Source: Sphingobacterium composti (lineage in GTDB: Bacteria > Bacteroidota > Bacteroidia > Sphingobacteriales > Sphingobacteriaceae). Taken from it: DNA of 64,000 bases. The DNA lies in contig NZ_WUQZ01000003.1 of the NCBI RefSeq assembly GCF_009829075.1, positions 62,001 through 126,000 of the forward strand, given 5' to 3'. Made by a program: the position numbers and the translations under genes. This document shows, piece by piece, positions 1 through 8,085 of the stretch; positions within the stretch are counted from its first letter, which is position 1; each line of letters starts with the position of its first letter. The notes under the pieces are model-generated. The model did no database searches. It saw nothing but the letters and a program-made list of their open reading frames with translations, and was not told the origin of the DNA.

Positions 1-140
1 TAGCTCTAGTATAAAAGTAGTATAAAAGATTGAAATACTATGTATTTGGGTAAAAAAAAATTTCCACATTGATAAAGTTTTGCACATGACCAATCTGGAA
101 ATTTGTTTTAAGCTTGTTCTGACAGAAGTAAAAACTCTTT

Positions 141-398
141 TTATTTATCAATAGAGCCTAAAACACGTTTCATAAACACGTTTAGCGCTTCTTTTTTCGG
201 TGTTCCTTCTTTGATTAATTTATCAACTTCAATCGCACCGTACATATTTGAAATCAATTCACCTATTACATCAAGCTCTTCATCTTTCAGCGAAGGCACT
301 TCCGTAAGGGCTTCTAAAGTTTCGATTGTTTCCAAGACGTAATCTGCATCGTTTTGTTCGATGAAATCCGTCAAGTGTTTAATTACTGGTAACTTCAT
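141..398 (-). CDS. Small acidic protein, DUF6952-like, thioredoxin partner
   Basis: This 85-residue protein has no signal peptide or membrane segment. It is rich in Glu and Asp and looks mostly helical. From memory, similar proteins of Bacteroidota sit directly after a thioredoxin gene and are labelled DUF6952; their function is unknown. Its start overlaps the end of the upstream thioredoxin gene by 20 bp, so the two are almost certainly translated from one message. The conserved pairing suggests a role in thiol redox balance or peroxide defence, but that is inference only. The family name could not be checked here. Confidence 0.75.
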   Translation of the reverse strand: MKLPVIKHLTDFIEQNDADYVLETIETLEALTEVPSLKDEELDVIGELISNMYGAIEVDKLIKEGTPKKEALNVFMKRVLGSIDK

Positions 399-693
399 TT
401 AGTAAGTCGATTAATCCGTCGATTTTGTTTGTTTGTACTTGATTTACCAATTGGCCGTTTTTGAACGCAGCGAAAGTCGGTAAATTATTTACATTAGCTA
501 ACTTTCTAGATTCAGGGAATTTCTCCGCATCTACGATTACGAAATTAATGTTTTCGTTTTCTGAAGCCAACTTCTTAAATTTTGGTTTCATAATGCGGCA
601 GTTTCCACACCATGAAGCTGAATATTGTACCATTACAATCTCATTGCTCGATACAACGTCTTGTAATGTGTCATTTTCTAATTCTTGTAACAT
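379..693 (-). CDS. Thioredoxin family protein
   Basis: This 104-residue cytosolic protein has a single thioredoxin fold. The active site SASWCGNCRIMKP lies near residues 26-38, so the redox pair is C-G-N-C rather than the classical C-G-P-C. The cis-proline region reads NNLPTFAAF near residue 70. It probably reduces disulfides of partner proteins. The next gene on this strand upstream is a 2-Cys peroxiredoxin, which needs a thiol reductant, and the downstream gene overlaps it. A peroxiredoxin-thioredoxin-small protein operon is the simplest reading; the gap to the peroxiredoxin stop is 56 bp. C-G-N-C may shift its redox potential relative to TrxA. Confidence 0.9.
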   Translation of the reverse strand: MLQELENDTLQDVVSSNEIVMVQYSASWCGNCRIMKPKFKKLASENENINFVIVDAEKFPESRKLANVNNLPTFAAFKNGQLVNQVQTNKIDGLIDLLNEVTSN

Positions 694-749
694 AATAACT
701 TTTTTTAAATAGAGGCGGAGAAATCCGCCTCATAATTATTACTAATTTC

Positions 750-1382
750 TTAGTTCATAGATAAATAAGAAGCTACGCCATCACGTGTTGCGTTCATTGC
801 TTCTTTACCTTCTTCCCAGTTTGCTGGACAAACTTCACCATGTTTTTGAACATGTGTGTAAGCGTCTACCAAACGGATATATTCTTTAACGTTACGACCT
901 AGAGGCATGTCATTTACTGATTCGTGGAATACTTTACCTGTCTCATCGATTAAGTAAGTAGCGCGGTAAGTAACAGCAGAACCTTCAGCGATGAAGCCGA
1001 ACTCAGGGTGTTCAACTTCTTTCACATCTAAAATACCTAAGATGCTAGATAAGTTGCGGTTTGTATCAGCGATGATAGGGTATTCTACACCTTCGATACC
1101 ACCGTTATCTTTTGGCGTGTTCAACCAAGCAAAGTGAACTTCATTTGAGTCACATGAAGCACCAATTACAATAGTATTACGTTTTTCGAATTCAGCTACT
1201 GCTTCTTGGAAAGCATGTAATTCTGTAGGGCAAACGAAAGTAAAGTCTTTCGGGTACCAGAATAATAAGATTTTTTTATTTTCTTTTTGTGCTTTTTCAA
1301 AAATGTTAAGTGAAATATAATCACCTAAATAATCAATAGCATCAACTGTAATGTTGGGGAAATTTTTACCTGTAAAACTCAT
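750..1382 (-). CDS. 2-Cys peroxiredoxin (AhpC/Prx1 type)
   Basis: This 210-residue cytosolic peroxidase reduces H2O2 and organic hydroperoxides. The peroxidatic cysteine is in FTFVCPTELHAF near residue 50, and the resolving cysteine is in GEVCPANWEEG near residue 180. Both are in the typical 2-Cys arrangement and the length is normal for the family. A later conserved arginine and the Prx C-terminal tail are present. It heads a leftward run with thioredoxin and a small protein, which fits a reductant partnership. A TAnnTTTG-type -7 box lies 25 bp upstream of the ATG. It could be called AhpC, but no AhpF gene is adjacent. Confidence 0.93.
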   Translation of the reverse strand: MSFTGKNFPNITVDAIDYLGDYISLNIFEKAQKENKKILLFWYPKDFTFVCPTELHAFQEAVAEFEKRNTIVIGASCDSNEVHFAWLNTPKDNGGIEGVEYPIIADTNRNLSSILGILDVKEVEHPEFGFIAEGSAVTYRATYLIDETGKVFHESVNDMPLGRNVKEYIRLVDAYTHVQKHGEVCPANWEEGKEAMNATRDGVASYLSMN

Positions 1383-1407
1383 AATAGTATCTTCTTTTAA
1401 TGTGATG

Positions 1408-1415
1408 CAAAGGTA
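1408..1415 (-). promoter_or_regulatory. Putative -7 box of the peroxiredoxin operon
   Basis: Read on the minus strand this is TACCTTTG, a match to the Bacteroidota -7 consensus TAnnTTTG. It lies 25 bp upstream of the peroxiredoxin ATG. I see no good -33 TTTG at the usual 19-21 bp spacing, so this is a partial match. Confidence 0.4.
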
Positions 1416-1708
1416 ATGAATATCAATATATGAATGTATAATTATTGCTTATGTGACATTGATATACTCTATATTTATTGTGGTTAAATATTGTTATGTT
1501 TTATAGGTTAATTTTGCATATAAATTGCATTAAATAAAGTGATTTTTATATTTTTGGTAAGCATTTGTAATCGGTAATTCAGAATACACAATTTTTGGTA
1601 ATTATGAGTGCAGCATAATTGGCAATAATAAATACATAGTTCATCTTTTGGAACATAGAGTTCCAAAAGAAAAAACAAGCTTTGTCATAGCAATAAGACA
1701 ATGTAATT

Positions 1709-3275
1709 ATGAACTATTATTTAAATAAACTTATGACCTATCATGAGGTTCACAAAATGTATCGAGAAGGTAATTCGATACGCAAAATTTCAGAACATTT
1801 AGGACTGAATTGGCGCACGGTAAAAAAGCTCTTATCCAAAGACGACCGAAGTTACCAAAAAGAACTAGAACAGCCTATTTCTAAGAAAAAACTTCTTGAT
1901 CCCTTTCGAGATTTTGTACGGGAAAAATTGGAGCTCTACCATGATACTTCTGCCGCACAAATGTTTGATTGGCTTAAAGAACAACACCCTGACTTTCCCT
2001 CAGTTAGTGCCAAAGCAGTTTTCAACTTTGTACAAGGCATTCGGGCGGAATTCAATATTCCTAAAGTGAGCTCTGCTCGTGATTTTCAGATGGTTGAAGA
2101 GCTTCCTTACGGTAGTCAAGCTCAGGTAGACTTTGGTTTTTATAATATGACCACCACAACAAATAAGCAAAAGAGAGTACAATTCTTTACTTTCATTCTA
2201 TCGCGCAGCCGTTATAAGTTCATTTTGTTTAGTGATATTCCTTTTACCACGGCAATGGTTATTGATGCACATGAACAAGCTTTTCAGTTTATTGCTGGTC
2301 TGCCTGAAGAAATCGTTTATGATCAGGACAGATTGTTTATCGTTTCTGAAAACCTAGGTGACATAGTACTCACTTCCGAGTTTTCGAATTATGTGCGAGA
2401 GCGTGGAATTAAACTTCATTTTTGTCGAAAATCCGATCCCCAAAGCAAGGGTAAAGTAGAAAACGTAGTTAAATATGTAAAGCAGAACTTTCTATATAAT
2501 AGGCCATATCGTGATCTTGAAACGCTTAATAATGAATGTATAGCCTGGCTGCACCGTACGGCCAACAATCTGCCCCATGGTACAACCAAACTTATTCCAC
2601 TAGAAGAACTTGCTAAAGAGCAGATGTTTTTAGAACAGTATCACCGAGTGCTTCCCAAGCCACCGCAAAAACAGATTTATGCTGTTCATAAAGATAATAA
2701 GGTGTCTTATAAGGGTAATTTCTATAGTGTTCCAATTAGCACATATAACGCTGGTATTTACTAAAGTCCACCTTAGCGAGCAGCATGGCAAATTACACAT
2801 TACAGAGCTCTCAGGAAAAGAAATCTGCGTACATGAAGTTTCAGCTTTAAAAGGGAAAAAGATCATTCTGCGTACTCATGGCCGTAATATGGAGCCAAAG
2901 GTAACAGAACTGATTTATCAAACAGCTTCTTTATTCGAAAATATAGAAAAAGCTCAGCAATGGTTAATTGCGATAAAACTCCATAAAAAAAGATATATAC
3001 GTGATCAGATACAAATGATTGAGCGTGTCATAGAAAACAATAATGCATTTGATATATCACGTGCATTAGATTACGTTCATGCTAATAATATACTAAGCGC
3101 AACGGACTTTAAAGCTTATCTAGATTATATCCGCTCAGAAAAAAACCATAAACCGGAACTGGAAACCAAAATTATCAGGCTCAACCCACTTTCCGCAAGC
3201 AATAACACTCAAATGGAACTCGAACCTCAGAAAAGTGATTTAACTGATTATGAATTGCTTTTTGGTAACAACTAA
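1709..3275 (+). pseudogene. istA: IS21 transposase IstA, frameshifted
   Basis: The N-terminal part has a helix-turn-helix (EGNSIRKISEHLGLNWRTV). It is followed by an rve-type DDE core: D in GSQAQVDFGFY, D in IVYDQDRLFI and E in SKGKVENVVKYVKQ. The first frame stops at 2764, after VPISTYNAGIY. The family-typical continuation TKVHLSEQHGKLHI runs on in the +1 frame to 3275. Removing one T from the TTT run at 2757-2759 restores one product of about 520 residues. It could be a true frameshift mutation, a sequencing error or, less likely, programmed slippage. The catalytic core lies before the break; the lost part is the C-terminal DNA-binding and IstB-contact region. Confidence 0.85.
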
Positions 3276-3334
3276 TAATATCCCTGTCGGTAATACGGCA
3301 GGGAAAAACTTATCACTCTACTAAAACAATAACA

Positions 3335-4084
3335 ATGGAAAATCAAAAACAACTGGTAAAACAACTTTGTTCAGACTTCAGAATCTCAGCGGTTGCTACA
3401 AATTTGGATCAAATAATAGCTACAGCTGAAAGTGAAGATATTGGCTATTTAGAGCTCCTAACAAGATTGTTGAAAGCAGAGCAGCAACATCGCCAACAAA
3501 GAGATGAAGTTAGACGTATGAAATCTGCTTCACTTCCCCGTAATAACGATTTATCAAACTATGATGCTAAACGTAATGGACTTACTGATAAAAGACTAGC
3601 CACACTTAGAGAGCTTAACTGGATAGATCAACTCTTTAACTTAGTTCTTATGGGACCAAGTGGTACAGGAAAAACAATGCTAGCGGCAGGGTTAGCTAAG
3701 GATGCTGTAAAGGCCGGGTATCATGTATACTTTAAAACTATGGAAGAAATAGTCTCTACCTTAAAAACTAAGGACTTCGTACGTTCGCAAACAGCAGAAT
3801 ACAAAAAGATGGTACGAGCTAACCTAATCATTATTGATGATGTTATGCTTTTCCCTTTAGAAAAAAATGTAGCAGTTGGCTTCTTTAATTTTATTAATCA
3901 AATATATGAATCAACATCTATTATCGTAACCACTAATAAGAAACCAACTGAATGGGCTAAAATGCTCGAAGATGAGGTGATTGCAACGGCACTCTTAGAT
4001 AGAATTTTGTTTCGGTGCGAAGTCATAAATCTAACAGGAGAAAGCTATAGATTACAGAATAGAAAATCATTCTTGGACAAATAA
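3335..4084 (+). CDS. istB: IS21 helper ATPase IstB
   Basis: This 249-residue AAA+ ATPase is related to DnaC. Walker A is GPSGTGKTMLAAGLA near residue 110, and Walker B is NLIIIDDVMLFP near residue 170. A conserved TTNKKPTEW segment and an arginine finger region (LLDRILFRCEVI) follow. IstB assembles on DNA and activates the IstA transposase at the target. It lies 60 bp after istA inside the IS21 terminal repeats. The reading frame is intact, so loss of transposition, if any, would come from istA. Confidence 0.93.
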   Translation: MENQKQLVKQLCSDFRISAVATNLDQIIATAESEDIGYLELLTRLLKAEQQHRQQRDEVRRMKSASLPRNNDLSNYDAKRNGLTDKRLATLRELNWIDQLFNLVLMGPSGTGKTMLAAGLAKDAVKAGYHVYFKTMEEIVSTLKTKDFVRSQTAEYKKMVRANLIIIDDVMLFPLEKNVAVGFFNFINQIYESTSIIVTTNKKPTEWAKMLEDEVIATALLDRILFRCEVINLTGESYRLQNRKSFLDK

Positions 4085-4195
4085 ATTTTATAGCATACTT
4101 TTGAAATGGATTGTGTATTTATTATTGCCAAATATGTTGCACTCATAATTACCAATTTTGCTGCATTCTTATTTTCCATTTACAGCATTCTGATT

Positions 4196-4267
4196 GGCCC
4201 CGTAGTTCAACGGATAGAATAGATGTTTCCTAAACATTTGATAGCAGTTCGATTCTGCTCGGGGCTA
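4196..4267 (+). tRNA. tRNA-Arg (anticodon CCT)
   Basis: The 72-nt sequence folds as a cloverleaf. The acceptor is GGCCCCG with CGGGGCT (one G-U pair), followed by discriminator A. The D stem is GTTC/GAAT and the anticodon stem is GATGT/ACATT. The loop TTCCTAA carries CCT at positions 34-36, and the T arm is AGCAG-TTCGATT-CTGCT. CCA is not encoded. The tRNA would read AGG arginine codons. An IS21 element ends 11 bp upstream, so the native promoter is probably gone or supplied by the IS end. The 3' end (4252-4269) recurs inverted at 4778-4795, which suggests use as an integration site. Confidence 0.92.
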
Positions 4268-4280
4268 CAACTTTCAATGA

Positions 4281-4314
4281 AAAATGCCGAAATCTTTAAG
4301 ACTTCGGCATTTTT
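4281..4314 (+). terminator. Rho-independent terminator after tRNA-Arg
   Basis: AAAATGCCGAA at 4281-4291 pairs with TTCGGCATTTT at 4303-4313 around an 11-nt loop and ends in a T run. It lies 13 bp after the tRNA. Confidence 0.75.
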
Positions 4315-4435
4315 GAAAACTTCTCATACAAGATCCCATACATTTCGTCGATTTTCTAACTTAAATATTTATATAGCTTCGAAAATTTTGGGCTTTTTTT
4401 CAATATAAAAGATTCTCAAAACTTTTTACAGGACA

Positions 4436-4720
4436 TTATTTAACAATAAACATTTTTTCCAACATTTCCTTAATTGAGGGAAATATTTTTTCATAATTCT
4501 CTCTGTCAGCAAAATTGAATTTAATTGGCAATAATCTATAAAAAATAGCACCTTCAATCTAAAGAGTTTAAACAGAACACACGCTATAGATACATTATAC
4601 CTAACAAGGTTCTAATTTTATTAGGAAATATATTTGAAACATATTTAAAATCTCTTTCTGTATCTCGAACAGTAACTAACAATCCAAGCATCCTCCTGAA
4701 TAGTGACTTTTAAAATCACT
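4436..4720 (-). pseudogene. Degraded protein-coding remnant, family unknown
   Basis: No long frame is open here, yet two protein-like segments lie in different minus-strand frames. One (about 4600-4705) reads GLLVTVRDTERDFKYVSNI and onward. The other (4436-4558) reads IEGAIFYRLLPIKFNFADRE and ends EKMFIVK followed by TAA. The balanced residue mix and the clean C-terminus suggest the tail of a frameshifted gene rather than random sequence. I do not recognise the family. The remnant lies between the tRNA-Arg and the inverted copy of its 3' end, so it may be a leftover of an inserted element. The start boundary is approximate. Confidence 0.35.
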
Positions 4721-4777
4721 AGTAACTATAATATGCATCCTTGGAAAGTACTTGAGAAAAATATAAGAAGGAAAATC

Positions 4778-4795
4778 TGTAGCCCCGAGCAGAAT
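4778..4795 (-). repeat. Inverted copy of the tRNA-Arg 3' end
   Basis: TGTAGCCCCGAGCAGAAT is the exact reverse complement of 4252-4269, which covers the T arm, acceptor strand and first bases after the tRNA. It is a perfect 18-bp match, 508 bp away. Direct copies of tRNA ends usually mark integrase attachment sites; this one is inverted, which suggests a later inversion or an attachment site of another element. The bases from here to 4970 hold nothing else that I recognise. Confidence 0.7.
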
Positions 4796-4970
4796 TATGA
4801 TATTCATAATGCAATACGGGGTATTAATACAAAATTGGAAATGTAAGGACTTTACTTAATTCGATAGTTGTTAAAATTCCAATTTAATTTAGATAGCTAT
4901 ATATTGATAAAAAAAGATTTTGTATGGGATTTTGTATGCTAAAATTAAAAGGGCAAATCATCACCCTCTA

Positions 4971-5066
4971 TTATAGATTGTGAGGTATAGGCTCATCATA
5001 TTCGACTTTAAGCTCTTCTAACCTGTTATCAAGTTCTCGAAGTTTATCTTTGTAAAATTTATGCAT
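4971..5066 (-). CDS. Possible 31-residue remnant or small protein
   Basis: The frame encodes a charged helical peptide that starts MHKFYKDKLRELDNRLEEL and ends PHNL. In the next frame, just past its stop, the sequence reads SIIEGDDLPF followed by TAA. DDLPF resembles the acidic tip of single-stranded DNA-binding proteins, so this could be the frameshifted tail of a longer gene. No family is recognised. Confidence is low because the frame is short and isolated between the tRNA remnants and the end of the kinase gene. Confidence 0.25.
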   Translation of the reverse strand: MHKFYKDKLRELDNRLEELKVEYDEPIPHNL

Positions 5067-5146
5067 TTGAAAAAAATGATAAAAGTGTCTACAACGAGCT
5101 ATACAAAATATTAGCTCGGACACTTAAAATTATTGATGTTAATATG

Positions 5147-6883
5147 TTAAAAGCTTCTAGTTATAGAGTTTAGTGTAAAGTAAAAAGTACTACCCGCACC
5201 ATATTCACTCTCTACCCAGATTTTGCCTCCCTGTGCTTCAATGAATTCTTTACTGATACTCAACCCTAAACCTGTGCCTTCTTTTTTGGTGCCGGGTATA
5301 CGGAAATAGCGTTCAAAGATTTTATTCAGGAACTGAGGTTGTATGCCTTGACCTGTGTCGGTGACTGAAAACTGAATTTGATTACCTGTCTTCTCAACTT
5401 TGACATTAATTGTTGCATTTTCATATGAGTATCGGACTGCGTTGGAAATTAGGTTGGTAAGGACCCAAGCTGATTTTTCACTGTCAGCTATAACTAATTC
5501 ATTATTTCCGTAGTCAATAGCAATTTTAATATTCTTTAGCTCGGTAGCAGATTTGTTGGCATTTACTGCATATTCAATCATTGGTTTAATTTCAGATGCA
5601 ATTAGATTTAGTTGAATAGCACCACTTTCGACTTGAGTGATATTTAACAACTCACCAGTAATTCGTAACAGTCTATTAGCGTCGTCTTTTATTCCATTTA
5701 TTAGTCCCTTTTGTTCTTCATTTAAAAAACCTGTTTTCTCATTCTCCAAAATTTGAATACCCATTTGAATGGAAGAAATAGGTGTTTTAAATTCGTGCGA
5801 TACCGTGCCCATAAAGTTAGTCTTTGCTAAATCGAGTTCTTTAAAAGGGGTAATGTTTCGCAGAAGAATAACGTGCCCTATAAACTCGCTTTGTTCTTCT
5901 CCTGTAGGAACGATATTGATATCGACCACTTCTTTTTCAAAGTAGCTTTCCTTTCCATCGGCATAGATTTTTAACTGCTCCGTTTTTGTTGTTTCAATTG
6001 CTGGAATGAAAATGTCTTTTATAATATTTCTAATCAAATCATTGGTAACAGCTACGTCCTGTATTTTTTTACCAATAAGTTCTTCTTTTTGCAGACCTGA
6101 AATATTGAGTGCTTCTTCGTTGGCAAAAAGTACTTTCTTGTCTTCATCAATACCTATCACCGGATCATGGAGGTTATCAATCAAAGTCTCAATACGTTTT
6201 TTGCCTTTCAGGATTTTATCGAGCTTACTCTCGGAATATTCTTCCAGCTTCTCCGCCATTGTGTTGAATGACTTTGCCAGGTCAACAAATTCATTATGGC
6301 TTTCAAAATGCACCCTCTTTTTATAATTCTGTCCGGCTATTTCTTTTATACTATCGGTTAAATCTTTAATAGGATTGGCTATACTTGAAGGCAAATTGAC
6401 CAGTAAAATAAATGCAATTAGGAAGCATAGTGAGCCGGTAACCGAAATGATGACAATGGCTTTTTGAGCAGTATCATCGGCTATATCACTTTTTCGGTTG
6501 ATGGCTTCCATGTTCAAACGCATTAAGTCAGTTATATCTTTTCTTATGGATGATACAATGATAGAATCCTCAGGGTTTTCTTTTAAATCTTCAAAATGTT
6601 TAACGATAAGATTTGTGGCTTCAACTTCCCCAATCTCCGTTACATTCTGTTTTTGCAAATCGAGATTTTTTTGAAAAGTATCCAGAGCGGATTTATCCAA
6701 ATGAACATCTTCCAAAGACAATAACATATTTCTGGAATATTGCAAAGTATTATAATTAGCAACGAGAATATTATTCGTATCTTTTTTAAGCTGATTTACA
6801 TACCACGCACTAACAACTGCCAGTGCCAGTATCAGTAAAAATAACGCACCAACTCCAACTGTTAATTTTGCTTTTATTTTCAT
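5147..6883 (-). CDS. Membrane sensor histidine kinase of the kdp operon (HAMP-PAS-HisKA-HATPase)
   Basis: This 578-residue protein has a transmembrane helix at about residues 8-28 and a second at about 143-165, with a periplasmic sensor between them. A HAMP linker (to about 225), a PAS domain (about 235-345), a HisKA domain with phospho-acceptor His in MGTVSHEFKTPISS (near 363) and an HATPase follow. The HATPase carries the N box NLISNAVRYS and G boxes DTGQGI and GTGLGLSI. It lies 1 bp after the KdpD-like sensor gene. In E. coli the sensor half and kinase half are one KdpD protein; here they are two. Its partner is probably the sigma-54 regulator at 19.3-20.6 kb, since no OmpR-type KdpE is present. 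Confidence 0.9.
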   Translation of the reverse strand: MKIKAKLTVGVGALFLLILALAVVSAWYVNQLKKDTNNILVANYNTLQYSRNMLLSLEDVHLDKSALDTFQKNLDLQKQNVTEIGEVEATNLIVKHFEDLKENPEDSIIVSSIRKDITDLMRLNMEAINRKSDIADDTAQKAIVIISVTGSLCFLIAFILLVNLPSSIANPIKDLTDSIKEIAGQNYKKRVHFESHNEFVDLAKSFNTMAEKLEEYSESKLDKILKGKKRIETLIDNLHDPVIGIDEDKKVLFANEEALNISGLQKEELIGKKIQDVAVTNDLIRNIIKDIFIPAIETTKTEQLKIYADGKESYFEKEVVDINIVPTGEEQSEFIGHVILLRNITPFKELDLAKTNFMGTVSHEFKTPISSIQMGIQILENEKTGFLNEEQKGLINGIKDDANRLLRITGELLNITQVESGAIQLNLIASEIKPMIEYAVNANKSATELKNIKIAIDYGNNELVIADSEKSAWVLTNLISNAVRYSYENATINVKVEKTGNQIQFSVTDTGQGIQPQFLNKIFERYFRIPGTKKEGTGLGLSISKEFIEAQGGKIWVESEYGAGSTFYFTLNSITRSF

Positions 6884-6884
6884 C

Positions 6885-8012
6885 TTATGATAGTATTACG
6901 AGATCTATATTCTCTTGTGACAGCTTATTTAGCAAAGCATTGAAAGTATCAGTCGCTAAAATTATTTTAGCTAAGTTTAAATGTGGCTTACCGATACATA
7001 CCGTCGTTATCTTACGATCTTCACATTCCTTAATGATAGCCTTAGTGGTATTTTTGGCTTTTACCTTAATTATTTCTGCTCCCAATTCAGTTGCCAATTT
7101 AAAATTATTGATCAAATGCCTTTGTTTATCCAATGCGATTTTATCGGCACTTTCTCTTGGAATCTGTACATACATCACATGCCATTTACTGTTGTAATAG
7201 TTAGCTAATCGTGCCGTTTTTCTAATGACGTTCTTTGCCGTTTTATCGTTAGAACTAATGCAGGCCAAGAAGCGTTCTTTTTTAATACTTCTTGTGAGTA
7301 TTACTTCTGTTTCTACTTTTCGCTGTACTTGCGAAGCCACTTCTTTTAATGCCAACTCCCGAAGCTGTAAAATATGCTCGCTCTTAAAAAAATTGTTGAG
7401 TGCAGCTGTTATTTTGGAACTTTCATAGATTTTTCCTGATTTCAAACGGTCTATAAGATCTTCTGCCGTAAGGTCGATGTTGACCACTTCATCTGCCTGG
7501 GCGACTACACTGTCGGGAATACGTTCCTGTACATCAACGCCTGTAATTCCTCGTACCTCCTCGTTTAAACTTTCAATATGCTGAATATTTACTGCACTAA
7601 TCACATTGATTCCTGCATCTAAAATATCAAGTACATCCTGCCATCTTTTTTCGTTATTGCTGCCTTCAATGTTGGTATGAGCCAATTCATCTACAATAAC
7701 CACTTCTGGTCGCAGATTGATAATAGCTTGCAAGTCCAGCTCCTCCAATTCTTTACCCTTATAAAATAGCTTACGCCTTGGTATTAAAGGAAGTCCATCC
7801 AATAAAGCGTGGGTTTCAGGTCGATTGTGGGTTTCTGCATAACCTATTTTTACATCAATGCCATTACGTAAAAGTGTATGAGCTTCTTGCAACATACGAT
7901 AAGTTTTACCTACACCGGCACTCATCCCGATGTAGAGTTTAAATTTTCCTCTTCGGGATTTTTGGATCAGATCCAAAAAATGTTCGGCACTTTTTCTTTC
8001 GTCCATACACAA
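6885..8012 (-). CDS. kdpD: KdpD N-terminal sensor protein (KdpD + USP domains only)
   Basis: This 375-residue cytosolic protein matches only the N-terminal half of enterobacterial KdpD. The P-loop GMSAGVGKTYRML is near residue 30 and the conserved segment VDELAHTNIEGS near 107. A universal-stress-protein domain fills residues 240-375. It lacks membrane helices and a kinase core, which are supplied by the next gene 1 bp downstream. The length is that of the stand-alone Bacteroidota form, so it is not a truncation. It probably senses potassium or turgor state and modulates the kinase. It lies in the kdp operon, 73 bp after the porin gene. Confidence 0.92.
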   Translation of the reverse strand: MCMDERKSAEHFLDLIQKSRRGKFKLYIGMSAGVGKTYRMLQEAHTLLRNGIDVKIGYAETHNRPETHALLDGLPLIPRRKLFYKGKELEELDLQAIINLRPEVVIVDELAHTNIEGSNNEKRWQDVLDILDAGINVISAVNIQHIESLNEEVRGITGVDVQERIPDSVVAQADEVVNIDLTAEDLIDRLKSGKIYESSKITAALNNFFKSEHILQLRELALKEVASQVQRKVETEVILTRSIKKERFLACISSNDKTAKNVIRKTARLANYYNSKWHVMYVQIPRESADKIALDKQRHLINNFKLATELGAEIIKVKAKNTTKAIIKECEDRKITTVCIGKPHLNLAKIILATDTFNALLNKLSQENIDLVILS

Positions 8013-8085
8013 ACCGTTTGATTATATAAATTTACAAATTCCCCTTTGACAAATTGTTAAGGGGAGTTTGCTTGAGTGCAATTAA

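Larger units (their letters stand above)
1566..4184 (+). mobile_element. IS21-family insertion sequence, complete
   Basis: The element is 2619 bp and begins TGTAA and ends TTACA. The outer 70 bp at each end (1566-1635 and 4115-4184) form imperfect inverted repeats that align without gaps; the inner part (GGTAATTATGAGTGCA and AATAATAAATACA) is nearly identical. A perfect 5-bp target duplication GCATT flanks it (1561-1565 and 4185-4189), which shows a simple insertion. It carries istA (frameshifted) and istB in the usual order. The right end lies 11 bp before the tRNA-Arg gene, so it has probably replaced or displaced that gene's promoter. Confidence 0.93.

Noticed and set aside
4778..4795. Direct attR site for an island in tRNA-Arg
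   Set aside because: The copy is inverted relative to the tRNA, so it cannot be a simple attL/attR pair; reported as an inverted repeat instead.
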